A DNA stretch of 64,000 bases from Rhodobacteraceae bacterium Alg238-R152 (GCA_900537125.1 UNRJ01000004.1:62001-126000), one strand, 5' to 3'. Shown: positions 38,796-48,502, counted from the stretch's first letter. Made by a program: numbers and translations. Notes: a model not told the origin generated them from the sequence alone.

Positions 38796-39280
38796 TGCCC
38801 AAATTGGACCTATCGCAACTTCCGAGCCATTCGAATTGCTCCTACCCGGGCAAGTTGTCGGACGGCTTTGAGGGCCGTTCCGCCCAAGCTTTGGGAGATC
38901 CAAGCGGCATCACGCAGTTTGGCGTCAACATCGTCACTCTGCAGCCGGGCGCGCGCTCTTCGCTACGCCATTACCACATCCAGCAGGACGAGTTCCTAAT
39001 GATGACGGTGGGTGAATTGGTTCTGATTGACGATGACGGTGAACATGTGATGCGCCTTGGCGACTGTGCTGCTTTTTCGGCGGGTGACGCCAACGGACAT
39101 CACTTGATTAACAAATCCGACGTGCCTGCCGCCTTCTTGGTGGTTGGCACGCGCACCCCGACAGAGACCGCTATTTACAGCGATATCGACATGAAGGTGG
39201 ACATGGATGCCGATGGCTACGCGTTCACTCGAAAAGATGGCAGCCCGCTAACGGCTGACCAGATCGGAGACGAGACATGA
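38795..39280 (+). CDS. Cupin-domain protein
   Basis: 161 residues with a single cupin barrel: PGARSSLRHYHIQQDEFLMMTVGELVLIDDDGEHVMRLGDCAAFSAGDANGHHLINKSD. His-His, Glu and late His fit a metal site. It is locked between fadA (TGATG) and fadB (ATGA). Similar cupins are frequently annotated as sugar-isomerase-like, but no reaction can be inferred. Function in beta-oxidation unknown. Confidence 0.85.
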   Translation: MPKLDLSQLPSHSNCSYPGKLSDGFEGRSAQALGDPSGITQFGVNIVTLQPGARSSLRHYHIQQDEFLMMTVGELVLIDDDGEHVMRLGDCAAFSAGDANGHHLINKSDVPAAFLVVGTRTPTETAIYSDIDMKVDMDADGYAFTRKDGSPLTADQIGDET

Positions 39281-41475
39281 CTGATTTCACAATGAAAGTC
39301 GGCGACAACGGTGTCGCTATCATCACCTGGGACGTGAAGTCCAAATCGATGAACGTGCTGAGCCGTGAGGCCTTTGGCGACTTGGAAGCCTGCATCGACG
39401 AAGTGCTGGGCAATGACGCCATCAAAGGCGCGGTGATCACTTCTGGCAAAGACACGTTTGCCGGCGGCATGGACCTGAATGTGCTTGGTTCCATTCGTGC
39501 GGACGCCGGTGATGAGCCAGCGCAAGCGCTGTTTGACTTCACCATGATGGGTCACAAGTTCTTGCGCAAAATTGAGCGCGCCGGCATGGACCCAAAAACC
39601 AACAAAGGCGGCAAGCCGATTGCTTCTGCCCTGCCCGGCACCGCGCTTGGCATTGGCTTGGAACTGCCTTTGGCCACGCACCGCATCTTCGCGGCGGATA
39701 ACCCAAAGGCCAAGATCGGCCTGCCGGAAATCATGGTTGGAATTTTCCCGGGCATGGGTGGCACCACACGTTTCATCCGCATGATGGGGGCAATGGCAGC
39801 CTCGCCGTTCTTGCTGCAAGGCAAGATGGTGGACCCGAAGAAAGCCAAGTCTGCGGGCATCATCCACGAAGTGGTGGACGATCCCGTTGCCGCCGCAACC
39901 GAATGGGTGCTGTCGGCCACCGACAAAGACATCCTGAAACCATGGGATGCCAAAGGCTACAAAATGCCAGGTGGCGAACCGTACCACCCTGCTGGCTTCA
40001 TGACATACGCTGGTGCCTCGGCCATGGTGAACGGCAACACTTGGGGCGTTTATCCGGCGGCCAAGGCGCTGCTGTCTGCCGCCTATGAGGGTGCGCAGGT
40101 GCCATTTGACACTGCGCTAAAGATCGAAGCACGTTGGTTTGTGAACGTTCTGATGAACCCGTCATCCTCGGCAATGATCCAGTCCCTGTTCATAAACAAA
40201 GAAGCCCTGGAAAAAGGTGCAAACCGTCCGGATGTGCCGGATCAGTCCGTCAAGAAAGTGGGCGTTCTGGGCGCGGGCATGATGGGCGCGGGCATCGCGC
40301 TGGTCTCTGCGCAGGCCGGCATGGATGTTGTGCTGATCGACACCAACCAAGACGCGGCGGATCGCGGCAAAGCCTACTCCGAAACCTATCTCGACAAAGG
40401 CATCAAGCGCGGCAAAGTCACGGCGGAGAAAAAAGAGGCTATGCTCGGCCGCATCAACGCCACCACCAACTTGGATACCCTGTCTGACGTCGACCTAATC
40501 ATCGAAGCGGTGTTTGAAGATGTGGGCGTGAAGGCTGAGATGACCAGGAAGGTTGAAGCGATCATTCCTAAGGATGCGATTTTTGCCTCCAACACCTCGA
40601 CCCTGCCAATCACCGGCCTAGCCGAAGCCTCTGTGCGAAAAGAGCAATTCATCGGCATCCACTTCTTCTCCCCAGTTGAGAAGATGGCACTGGTGGAGAT
40701 CATCAAAGGCAAGGAAACCGGCGAGCGCGCGGTGGCCAAGGCCCTCGACTATGTGCGCCAGATCCGCAAGACGCCGATTGTGGTGAACGACGAGCGTTTC
40801 TTTTACGCCAATCGCTGCATCATTCCTTACATCAACGAAGGTGTGATGATGGCAGGCGAAGGTGTCGGCCGTCCGCTTCTGGACCATGCGGCACAGCTTC
40901 TGGGCTTCCCAGTGGGGCCAATCCAGCTGGTGGATGAGACGTCTTTGGACCTCGGTGCCAAAATCGCCAATGCCACCAAAGCTGCAATGGGTGATGCCTA
41001 TCCTGCGTCTGTCGCGGATGACGTGACCTTCTGGATGGTCGAAGAGGGCCGCTTGGGCCGCAAGGCGAAAGCTGGCTTCTTTGACTATGACGAAAAGGGC
41101 AAGCGCGGCGACTACTGGACCGGCTTCAACGAGAAGTTCCCACTCCTGGAAGAGCAGCCAGACCTGATCGAAGTGCAGCATCGCCTGATCTTTGCGCAGG
41201 TTTTGGAAGCCGTGCGTGCGCTAGAAGCCGGTGTGCTAGAGGACATCCGCGAAGGCGACGTGGGCGCGATCCTGGGGTGGGGCTTCATGCCTTGGTCCGG
41301 CGGCCCGTTCAGCTGGCTCGACATCGTTGGGGCCGCCTGGGCGGCAGAACGCTGTGACCAGTTGGCGGAGAAGTTTGGTGATCGGTTTGCCTGCCCGCCA
41401 CTGCTGCGTGAGATGGCAGACAAAGGTCAGACCTTCTATGGCCGCTTTGGCCCAGCGGCCAAATCCGCAGCCTAA
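39277..41475 (+). CDS. fadB: Bifunctional enoyl-CoA hydratase / 3-hydroxyacyl-CoA dehydrogenase
   Basis: 732 residues. Residues 1-about 300: crotonase domain (DTFAGGMDLNVLG; LGIGLELPLATHRIFAADNPKAKIGLPEIMVGIFPGMGGTTR with the two catalytic glutamates). From about 325: NAD-binding 3-hydroxyacyl-CoA dehydrogenase (KVGVLGAGMMGAGIALVSAQAG; IHFFSPVEKMALVEIIKGKET) and its C-terminal domains. Last gene of the operon, followed by a terminator. FadB/FadJ-type trifunctional-like alpha subunit that pairs with the thiolase at 37584. Confidence 0.96.
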   Translation: MTDFTMKVGDNGVAIITWDVKSKSMNVLSREAFGDLEACIDEVLGNDAIKGAVITSGKDTFAGGMDLNVLGSIRADAGDEPAQALFDFTMMGHKFLRKIERAGMDPKTNKGGKPIASALPGTALGIGLELPLATHRIFAADNPKAKIGLPEIMVGIFPGMGGTTRFIRMMGAMAASPFLLQGKMVDPKKAKSAGIIHEVVDDPVAAATEWVLSATDKDILKPWDAKGYKMPGGEPYHPAGFMTYAGASAMVNGNTWGVYPAAKALLSAAYEGAQVPFDTALKIEARWFVNVLMNPSSSAMIQSLFINKEALEKGANRPDVPDQSVKKVGVLGAGMMGAGIALVSAQAGMDVVLIDTNQDAADRGKAYSETYLDKGIKRGKVTAEKKEAMLGRINATTNLDTLSDVDLIIEAVFEDVGVKAEMTRKVEAIIPKDAIFASNTSTLPITGLAEASVRKEQFIGIHFFSPVEKMALVEIIKGKETGERAVAKALDYVRQIRKTPIVVNDERFFYANRCIIPYINEGVMMAGEGVGRPLLDHAAQLLGFPVGPIQLVDETSLDLGAKIANATKAAMGDAYPASVADDVTFWMVEEGRLGRKAKAGFFDYDEKGKRGDYWTGFNEKFPLLEEQPDLIEVQHRLIFAQVLEAVRALEAGVLEDIREGDVGAILGWGFMPWSGGPFSWLDIVGAAWAAERCDQLAEKFGDRFACPPLLREMADKGQTFYGRFGPAAKSAA

Positions 41476-41493
41476 GCACATCACGTAAAACAA

Positions 41494-41530
41494 AAAACGC
41501 TCGGAAGCATTCGCTGCCGAGCGTTTTCTT
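41494..41530. terminator. Terminator between fadB and the Hint gene
   Basis: An 11-bp stem AAAACGCTCGG / CCGAGCGTTTT with a 12-nt loop. Because both ends are A/T runs, it can serve the plus-strand fad operon and the convergent minus-strand Hint gene. Confidence 0.85.
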
Positions 41531-41541
41531 TTGCGCATTTT

Positions 41542-42375
41542 CTAAGCGGCGGCGAGCATCATCTCTGGCTTCACGGACACATTCCGCACAGCGCCGCTTT
41601 CCAGCATGGCCATGGCCTTTTGTACAGGCACCATATTGTAGTTGGCCGCGGTGCCGAACCGAGGGCGCACACCGGCACGCACACCCCAGATGCACTGGGA
41701 AAACAACAAGGCCCCGCCGTTGACAAACACCATCTGATCTTCAGCAAACACCGGCAAGATTGCATTGAGCGGTCTGGACGGCTCCACACGGTGAGTGCCG
41801 TCAATCACATCTAAAGCAGCACCTGGAATGACTGCATAGGGATCTCCCCATTTGTCACGGACCTTTGGGCTTTCCACCAAAACCCCCTCGCCCGGTTGCA
41901 CCAGTAGATCACGCCGGTTTTCCAATGCCCCGGCAGGGACAAACACAGGCCAGAGCTTGCGCGGTGTCACGTGGTCGTGACGAAAGATCGGGTCTCGCAC
42001 CAACGCTGTAATTCGCTGAAATCCAGCGTCAAACGTCAGAACTTCGTCGCCAACATGCAGGCTGTCTACCTTGGCCCAACCGCCTGGCGTGACCACGCGG
42101 GTGCCCGACACAAAGCCGCTCCCCGTTGTTGTGATCACAGGCCGCAGATTGGATTGGCGACGTCTGGCCGCCAAAGCCAACCGGGCTTTGTCGCGAATTG
42201 TTCCCACCATATGTACCACCGAGTATTCGGCCCCATCCAAATAGTCCCACGGGTCCCTTGCCCCACACCCGCGAAGCAATTCCCCGTAATACCGATTGTT
42301 GGTCGCGCGCCTCAACAATTCGTAAACAATCCCAGCGGGCTGCCGAGCATTTAGTTCAACTGTGAGAAGATGCAA
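41542..42375 (-). CDS. Hint-domain protein without the catalytic cysteine
   Basis: About 277 residues. From about residue 86 there is a Hint (hedgehog/intein) domain, SGFVSGTRVVTPGGWAKVDSLHVGDEVLTFDAGFQ, continuing through RDLLVQPGEGVLVESP. Roseobacter Hint_2 proteins normally begin CFTPGT; here the cysteine position is Gly, so self-cleavage is unlikely. The N-terminal 85 residues are basic and unrecognised. The open frame starts with TTG at 42375 without a good ribosome site, so the true start is uncertain (next in-frame ATG is codon 56). Confidence 0.75.
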   Translation of the reverse strand: MHLLTVELNARQPAGIVYELLRRATNNRYYGELLRGCGARDPWDYLDGAEYSVVHMVGTIRDKARLALAARRRQSNLRPVITTTGSGFVSGTRVVTPGGWAKVDSLHVGDEVLTFDAGFQRITALVRDPIFRHDHVTPRKLWPVFVPAGALENRRDLLVQPGEGVLVESPKVRDKWGDPYAVIPGAALDVIDGTHRVEPSRPLNAILPVFAEDQMVFVNGGALLFSQCIWGVRAGVRPRFGTAANYNMVPVQKAMAMLESGAVRNVSVKPEMMLAAA

Positions 42376-42566
42376 ACTGAATGAAATTTGAAACAGCGCC
42401 TGCTTGTCACTGCATTTGCCGCAGCGCTGCGCCCAACCTTAGAAATAACACCCAAAACGCATGATTGTTTCAAAAAGCCCGACCGGTGCATGCGTATTAT
42501 TACCGCCTTCCCTTTTGAAACGACATCCACGAGAGTGCAGGCAAGATTATTTGGGAGGGTTCACCG

Positions 42567-44195
42567 ATGGGTTGGATGTCAGATGAAACAGGTTTGGAAA
42601 AATGTGCGGCAAATTATGTGCCTTTGTCCCCGCTCTCAGGACTGAAACGGGCAGCCACAATCTTCCCAGACCGACTGGCCTTGATGGATGGAGAGATTCG
42701 CCGCACCTATCGTGACTACCACGCCCGGTGCAGCCAACTCGCCAGCGGCCTAACCGGCTTGGGCGTGAAGCCCGGTGATGTGGTTGCGGCTCTGCTGCCC
42801 AACACGCCGGCCGCCTGTGAGGCGCATTTTGGCGTGCCCGCTTGTGGCGCGGTTCTGAACGCCATCAACATCCGTTTGGATGTGGCTACCGTCACCTACA
42901 TTTTTGATCATGGCGAGGCTAAAGTGGTGCTCGTGGACAGTGCCTTCCTGAACTTGGCAGAGGCGGCCTGCGCAGCTATGAGCACAACTGCGCCAACGCT
43001 GATTGAAGTGGCAGCACCGGAAGCAGGCCATCCAGCGTCTGGTCGACATCAGACCTATGAAGACCTTTTAGCACAGGGTTATCCTGCGTTTGAGTGGATT
43101 TTGCCACAGGATGAATGGGAGAGCATTGCGCTCAACTATACTTCCGGCACCACAGGTCAGCCCAAAGGCGTGGTCTATCACCACCGCGGGGCTTACCTGA
43201 ACGCAATGGGACAGGTGTTGAGCTGGCGCATGACTTTGCACCCGGTGTACCTCACGATAGTGCCGCTTTTTCACTGCAACGGCTGGTGCCACACTTGGAT
43301 GATGCCCATGGTGGGCGGCACCATTGTATGCTGTCGCGACATCACTGCAGCTGCAATCTTCGACGCTATTGCCGATGAAGGTGTGACCCACTTTGGCGGC
43401 GCGCCAATAGTTCTCAACATGCTTGTAAACGCCCCAGAAGAGCAGCGTCGGGACTTTGATCACGTGGTAGAAGTCTTTACTGCGGGGGCGCCCCCTGCCC
43501 CCGCCACATTGGCCAAGATCGAGCCAATGGGTTTCCACATCACGCAAGTGTATGGGCTGACCGAGGTTTATGGACCTGCCACAGAATGCCTGTGGGATGA
43601 CACGCGGTGGGACAGTCTGGAAGGGCACGACCGCGCTTCGATCAAGGCCCGTCAGGGTGTGGCCATGCCCTTTATAGAAGACATGACTGTGATGGATGAT
43701 CAGATGGCGCAAATCCCGATGGATGGTACGGCCGATGGGGAAATCATGATCCGAGGCAACGCGGTGATGAAAGGCTATTTGAAGAATCCCGAGGCCACCA
43801 AAGAAGCCTTTGCCGGTGGATACTTCCACTCCGGTGACATCGCAATTCAACATCCAGACAGCTACGTGCAAATCACCGACCGGGCCAAAGACATTATTAT
43901 CTCCGGCGGCGAGAACATCAGTTCGGTCGAAGTGGAGGGCGTGTTGATGCACCACCCCACGGTCAATCTGGCGGCCGTTGTTGCTAAGCCCGATGACAAA
44001 TGGGGCGAAGTTCCATGTGCGTTTGTTGAGCTATTGGACGGCGCTAGCGCGGAAGAGCAAGAGGTGATTTCTTTTGCACGTGAACATCTTGCGGGATTTA
44101 AGACCCCCAAGAAAGTGGTGTTTGGTGAGCTCCCCAAAACGTCGACAGGCAAGATTCAAAAGTTTGCACTGCGTGAGCAAGCCAAGCGCCTCTAA
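42567..44195 (+). CDS. AMP-forming acyl-CoA ligase
   Basis: A 542-residue ANL-superfamily enzyme activating a carboxylic acid with ATP and CoA. P-loop NYTSGTTGQPKGVVYHHRGAYL, A5 YGLTEVYGPATE, A7 GYFHSGDIAI, A8 RAKDIIISGGENISSVEVE and the A10 lysine in LPKTSTGKIQKFALRE are all intact. The start ATG has GGGAGGG upstream. The family includes medium-chain acyl-CoA synthetases and DmdB (methylmercaptopropionate ligase); near the fad operon either is possible. Divergent from the Hint gene. Confidence 0.92.
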   Translation: MGWMSDETGLEKCAANYVPLSPLSGLKRAATIFPDRLALMDGEIRRTYRDYHARCSQLASGLTGLGVKPGDVVAALLPNTPAACEAHFGVPACGAVLNAINIRLDVATVTYIFDHGEAKVVLVDSAFLNLAEAACAAMSTTAPTLIEVAAPEAGHPASGRHQTYEDLLAQGYPAFEWILPQDEWESIALNYTSGTTGQPKGVVYHHRGAYLNAMGQVLSWRMTLHPVYLTIVPLFHCNGWCHTWMMPMVGGTIVCCRDITAAAIFDAIADEGVTHFGGAPIVLNMLVNAPEEQRRDFDHVVEVFTAGAPPAPATLAKIEPMGFHITQVYGLTEVYGPATECLWDDTRWDSLEGHDRASIKARQGVAMPFIEDMTVMDDQMAQIPMDGTADGEIMIRGNAVMKGYLKNPEATKEAFAGGYFHSGDIAIQHPDSYVQITDRAKDIIISGGENISSVEVEGVLMHHPTVNLAAVVAKPDDKWGEVPCAFVELLDGASAEEQEVISFAREHLAGFKTPKKVVFGELPKTSTGKIQKFALREQAKRL

Positions 44196-44272
44196 GCGCA
44201 TGACCGGCTTTGTTGCACCAACTGGGTGAGGAAATCAGCGTGTGGCGCCTATTTGAGACCGACAGGTGAATA

Positions 44273-44461
44273 CTACTTGGTTAAAATGAGTTTGCCCTGG
44301 CGGGTAATCCGCAGGGTATAGACCGCGTCTGACAGACAAATTTGCGCAAGATTGCCACCTGCGGTCAAATCTTCGGCGCTGTGTACTGGCGTTTCCGTGC
44401 CACAGGTGGTGGGCCGATGCTCCGAGGAACTCGGCGCAAAATTCATATTTAAGTTGGTCAT
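44273..44461 (-). CDS. hemP: HemP-like hemin uptake protein
   Basis: 62 residues starting at the ATG at 44461 (MTNLNMNFAPSSSEHRP) with AAGGAAA upstream; the C-terminal part SAEDLTAGGNLAQICLSDAVYTLRITRQGKLILTK has the HemP hallmark YxLRxTxxGKLILTK. HemP genes usually sit with hemin receptor or hmu genes and are iron-controlled; here it stands alone, convergent with the ligase gene. Confidence 0.85.
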   Translation of the reverse strand: MTNLNMNFAPSSSEHRPTTCGTETPVHSAEDLTAGGNLAQICLSDAVYTLRITRQGKLILTK

Positions 44462-44797
44462 TCTGTGGGCTTTTTCCTTGCCGTAGATCGGGGTGTTTCT
44501 GTGATCTCGCAATAAGGCCCGCGATACTTTCCGAACACCATGTGTCCCCGGCAAGAGCCCAGGTTCATGTTTCGCTCACAGGTCAGCTTGGGGTCAGTTG
44601 CTAGTTTTAATCACATTCACTATACAGTTGCGGCCCAACCCTTGCTTAGAGCGTTTTCCTCAAAGTGAACCATGAGACCCAAAAACTTCATCTGGATGCG
44701 ACATGTCTTTGGCTATAAACGTTTTTTTAGAAGATCTTAGTTAGGGTGCCACTCGCAAGCTGAACCCCGCACAATAATAAGAAGACCTCGAAGCCAG

Positions 44798-45682
44798 ATG
44801 ACCAACATTGAGCAACAATTCCTTCAATACCTTGAGAACTCGCGTACAGGTCGCGAATGGGTAGAGTGCATGGAGGACTACATTGATAGCCTAACAAGCA
44901 GTCGCGTTGACTATCTCGAAATGGACCACACTGCGTTTTGGATAACCAGGGGTGACACCCTACTGGTAGCAGTCGAAACGTCAGACCAAATTGTGTCTCG
45001 AGGCCAAGGATCTTTCCCGACAGGTTGGGTTGAAGCTTTGGAAAATGGCTGGAGCTATCTTTTGTTGTGTTCGGAGAGATCCGAAAGATACCCATCTGGC
45101 GCTGCCTTTGATTTCCTGATCGAACAAAAAGAAAATGGCGCGTTTGATTTTTGCAAACATGTCGTTGTCTATGGTTCTCAACAAGCGACACAGGCAGCAT
45201 TTGCATGCGCATCAGTTTTTCAGGGTTGTACGCTTTTGATCACACAGCCTGAAATGACAAATGAGACGGGTGTGACGAATGATCTCTTTAAACTGTCGGA
45301 CCTGAGTGGAAGCCGTCTGATAGCGGCTTACGATCCAACAATCTGTCATGATTTTCCATCCGACCCTATTCGGGAAATCATGCAGTGTCACGAGTTGCGA
45401 TGTTGGCACCTAGGCACGTACACTGATCATTTGCTGCGCTCGTTTGATGTCCTTCCCAAGATGCTTAAAATGGCTTCACAGCAGCAAGTTACTTTGAATT
45501 GGGCCTTTCCCTTGTTACGAGAAAGGCGCAATCTTCGTTACTACTGGCGGAGCATGTTGCAGCGCATAGATACGCAGACCAAGCCCAAGACAGCAGCCAT
45601 GTTATGCCGAAACGTGGTACCACTGACCGGCGGGCGGATTTTCAAGCAGAAACTGCAGGAGTTGGAGCAGGCACGGGACTAA
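44798..45682 (+). CDS. Unrecognised protein at the start of the glycan block
   Basis: 294 residues, cytosolic by composition, AT-richer than the regions before it. HVVVYGSQQATQAAFACASVFQGCTLLITQPEM resembles the nucleophile-elbow region of alpha/beta hydrolases (GSxxA), and the C-terminal half is basic. No family recognised. First of four genes in one direction (gaps about 115 and 103 bases) with two probable glycosyltransferases and a methyltransferase, so a role in surface polysaccharide modification is likely but inferred. Confidence 0.75.
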   Translation: MTNIEQQFLQYLENSRTGREWVECMEDYIDSLTSSRVDYLEMDHTAFWITRGDTLLVAVETSDQIVSRGQGSFPTGWVEALENGWSYLLLCSERSERYPSGAAFDFLIEQKENGAFDFCKHVVVYGSQQATQAAFACASVFQGCTLLITQPEMTNETGVTNDLFKLSDLSGSRLIAAYDPTICHDFPSDPIREIMQCHELRCWHLGTYTDHLLRSFDVLPKMLKMASQQQVTLNWAFPLLRERRNLRYYWRSMLQRIDTQTKPKTAAMLCRNVVPLTGGRIFKQKLQELEQARD

Positions 45683-45797
45683 TTGCCATCTTCTACGAAA
45701 AGGGGAATTTCCTGCTTGACGTGCATGACCAGAAATCCACAATGCTCTTAAACTGGTCTCTAGTTCTTGAGCCCTGACTACAAAAAAGGACAAAGAT

Positions 45798-46658
45798 TTG
45801 AGCTCTCTACCTACAATTGCCGCCCTATGGATCGAAGGGCCATTGAGCTTCTTAGAGCAGCTCTGTCTGAAGTCATTTGTGGACAACGGTCACAAAGTAA
45901 TTCTGTATCACTATGGTCCTTTGCAGAATGTGCCGGACGGAATTGAATTGGCGGACGCCACTGAAATTCTACCTCAGGTGGATTTTCTAACTCATGAAAG
46001 AACCGGGAGTCCGGCTCTACATTCCGACCTGTTTCGATATAAAATGCTTGCAAAGAGTTCTAATACAATTTGGGCGGACACCGATGCCTATTGTATGAAG
46101 CCTTTCGAGACCGAAACAGGACACTTCTACGGCTGGGAAAGTCGCTCACATATCAATGGTGGCGTACTTGGTTTGCCGTCAGACAGTGACACTTTGAAAG
46201 CCCTTCTGGACTTTACATCGGATGAATTTGCCATTCCCCAGTATTATGGCGAGGATTATTCGAAAGAACTCGAAGAAAAGAAACAATCTGGCAACCCGGT
46301 TCACGCCAGTGAAATGCCCTGGGGAGTTTGGGGCCCACATGCGGTGACGCATTTCTTGCATGAAACAGGGGAAGCCAAGCACGCGTTTGATCAAGAAGTG
46401 CTTTACCCGTTCACCTTCAAAGACCGCAGAAAAATGCTGAAGCGCAATTTTGATGTTTCCCCTTGGGTCACCGACAATACGGTTTCTGTGCACCTCTATG
46501 GACGCCGAATGCGTGCGCGATTGGTTGAAAAAGAAGGCGGTGCGCCACATCGCAAGAGCTTCCTTGGATCTCTTATTACCAAACACGATATTGATCCTTT
46601 ACTCGCGCCGCTTCCTCCTTCGCGCGCGCAACTGGAGGCGCTAAAAGCGGAGACATAA
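45798..46658 (+). CDS. Glycosyltransferase, GT32/capsule-type
   Basis: 286 residues. LPTIAALWIEGPLSFLEQLCLKSFVDNGHKVILYHYG followed by PALHSDLFRYKMLAKSSNTIWADTDAYCMKPF with the DxD metal-sugar-nucleotide motif (DTD) is typical of GT32-like and capsular polysaccharide transferases; WESRSHINGGVLGLP follows. The start is TTG at 45798 with AAAAAGGA upstream. Sugar donor and acceptor unknown. Cytoplasmic, acting on a nascent glycan. Confidence 0.85.
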   Translation: MSSLPTIAALWIEGPLSFLEQLCLKSFVDNGHKVILYHYGPLQNVPDGIELADATEILPQVDFLTHERTGSPALHSDLFRYKMLAKSSNTIWADTDAYCMKPFETETGHFYGWESRSHINGGVLGLPSDSDTLKALLDFTSDEFAIPQYYGEDYSKELEEKKQSGNPVHASEMPWGVWGPHAVTHFLHETGEAKHAFDQEVLYPFTFKDRRKMLKRNFDVSPWVTDNTVSVHLYGRRMRARLVEKEGGAPHRKSFLGSLITKHDIDPLLAPLPPSRAQLEALKAET

Positions 46659-46761
46659 AACGTCTCGGTTGGCGTTCCCTCTATTTGCAAGCCGCGTAAG
46701 ATAGAGGGGCAGGCGCGAAACGGAAATAACTTCTCACCCTTTTGGCATTAGGTTCCAAGCA

Positions 46762-47634
46762 ATGACGACATTCAGGGACACTGAATTCCTTGTCCGCGCT
46801 CAGAAACTGGACGCTGTTACAAATTCTTTGATATCTACCTTACAGTCAGCTGGCGTAAGCCCTGTAATTGTTGCAGACGAACGGAATGGGGCACTGCAAA
46901 CCGGCCAATTGCGGAAGATATCAATTTGCGAAAAGGCGTTGACTGATTTGGGGCTTGAGCGGCTACCAGACAACTGGGCCTGGTTTTGCGGTGACTTATG
47001 CTATTATCTGGCCGAGAGCCAATTGAACGCGAAGAGATACTGCCTCATCGAGTCTGACGTTTTCATTCCACCGGCAGTTGGTTCGAGATTTGTGGAAGCA
47101 ATGGTAGGGCACCCGGCAAGCGCTATAGCGGCAAACTTAAAGCCAAACTTTCAGAAAAAGAGGTACGCAGCAGGTTTGACCAAATGGGGCGTTGCCCCCT
47201 CATTCGGATGTATCTTTCCTGTTACACAGGTGTCCCAGGCTGTTTTGCGCGATATGAAGCACCTGCGAAAGGAAGCGTTGGAACGAGGCATTAGTCTCAA
47301 CGACGAAGCCATTCTAACAGGGGCAATTCAAAGGGGGGGACACGACTTCGCAGCGCTAGAAGATGCATTTCCTGAGCTTTTTGACCCTGCCTTTTTTCAA
47401 ACCAATCCTCCGCACTTGTTCGAAGCGGTTTCCGTTGACAGCCAGCTGGATAGTTTGGTGCATCCCGTCGTGAATTTTGAAACGATAATTCGCCGTATTG
47501 AGACAGGTGAAAAGACATATTCGCGCCACAGGCTACGTAAAGTTTTGAAAACGTGTCCAAAACCCATGAAGAAGATGCTTAAACTGGCGCTTCTAGAGGC
47601 GGATGCAAAGGAGGCCAAAGGTGAGCAGTCGTAA
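46762..47634 (+). CDS. Probable glycosyltransferase-like protein
   Basis: 290 residues. YCLIESDVFIPPAVGSRFVEAMV has an ESD in place of DxD after a hydrophobic strand, as in nucleotide-sugar transferases, and the context is glycan synthesis; I do not recognise a named family. A basic C-terminus (RHRLRKVLKTCPKPMKKMLK) might contact membrane lipids. Its last codons overlap the start of the FkbM methyltransferase gene by 14 bases. Confidence 0.7.
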   Translation: MTTFRDTEFLVRAQKLDAVTNSLISTLQSAGVSPVIVADERNGALQTGQLRKISICEKALTDLGLERLPDNWAWFCGDLCYYLAESQLNAKRYCLIESDVFIPPAVGSRFVEAMVGHPASAIAANLKPNFQKKRYAAGLTKWGVAPSFGCIFPVTQVSQAVLRDMKHLRKEALERGISLNDEAILTGAIQRGGHDFAALEDAFPELFDPAFFQTNPPHLFEAVSVDSQLDSLVHPVVNFETIIRRIETGEKTYSRHRLRKVLKTCPKPMKKMLKLALLEADAKEAKGEQS

Positions 47635-48502
47635 CAAGCATAAAAGGCTTGAATTTTTGGCTTCGACGTTGGAACCAACATCCCCTGTGAACGTCTTGGA
47701 TATTGGGGCCAACCCACTGATTGAAGGCGAAGTCTCTTACCAAAACCTGTTGGAGCATGGTTTGGCGCACGTTGTCGGTTTTGAGCCTCAAGAAGAAGCT
47801 CTTCAAGCGCTCAACTCGCATAAGTCTGAACAAGAGACATATCTGCCCTACGCATTGGGTGATGGAACCTCTCAAACCTTGAAGCTTTACGCGTCTCAAG
47901 GGTTTTCTTCAATTTTCAAAGTATCTCAGATCAGCGCTACCTTTTTGGGTTTTACGAAAGGTACAAAAACCGTTGGAGAAGCTCAATTTGATACTAAAAA
48001 GCTCGACGACCTAGAGGAGGTCTTCAAGCCCGACTTCATAAAAATTGACGTTCAAGGAAGCGAAAAACGCATTTTCGAGAATGGAAGAAAAAAGATGTCA
48101 GTGGCTTCTGTTGTGCAGACAGAAGTGAGGATGTTTCCAATTTACGACGATGAGCCACGATACGGGGAGCTGGAGAAAGAACTGGTGGCACAGGGTTTCG
48201 AGTTTTTGCGGTTCGCGTCGTTGAAGCATGTTTGCCTATCCCAAAAATATCGACGACGGCTTAAGCGCCACCAATTTGCCCAAGCCGTGGACGGTGATGC
48301 ATATTTTGTGCGGGATTTGCGTCATGTTTCGACATATGACGATGAGAAACTAAAGAAGCTCGCACTTATTGCCGACTCCATAATCGAGAGCCCTGATTTG
48401 GTTCTCTTTGTTTTACAACAGCTAGAAACACGCGGTCTGGTCGATCCTGAAGTCTGCGAAAAATATATTGAAAGACTACCCGAATACGCACTTCGTGCTT
48501 GA
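47621..48502 (+). CDS. FkbM-family methyltransferase
   Basis: A SAM-dependent methyltransferase of 293 residues. VNVLDIGANPLIEGEVSYQNLL is the SAM loop region, VVGFEPQEEAL the acidic loop, and PDFIKIDVQGSEKRIFENG the FkbM signature. I set the start at GTG 47621 because AAAGGAGG lies six bases upstream; the open frame extends 18 bases further. It likely O-methylates a sugar of the glycan made by the neighbouring transferases. Confidence 0.88.
   Translation: MSSRNKHKRLEFLASTLEPTSPVNVLDIGANPLIEGEVSYQNLLEHGLAHVVGFEPQEEALQALNSHKSEQETYLPYALGDGTSQTLKLYASQGFSSIFKVSQISATFLGFTKGTKTVGEAQFDTKKLDDLEEVFKPDFIKIDVQGSEKRIFENGRKKMSVASVVQTEVRMFPIYDDEPRYGELEKELVAQGFEFLRFASLKHVCLSQKYRRRLKRHQFAQAVDGDAYFVRDLRHVSTYDDEKLKKLALIADSIIESPDLVLFVLQQLETRGLVDPEVCEKYIERLPEYALRA

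Noticed and set aside
42376-42566. Riboswitch or small RNA between the Hint and ligase genes
   Set aside because: Only an ordinary divergent promoter-sized gap; no stable conserved structure seen.
34835-44195. DMSP demethylation (dmdB/dmdC) locus as firm assignment
   Set aside because: The dehydrogenase and ligase resemble DmdC and DmdB, but no dmdA or dmdD is present, and thiolase plus FadB indicate general beta-oxidation; left as an alternative only.
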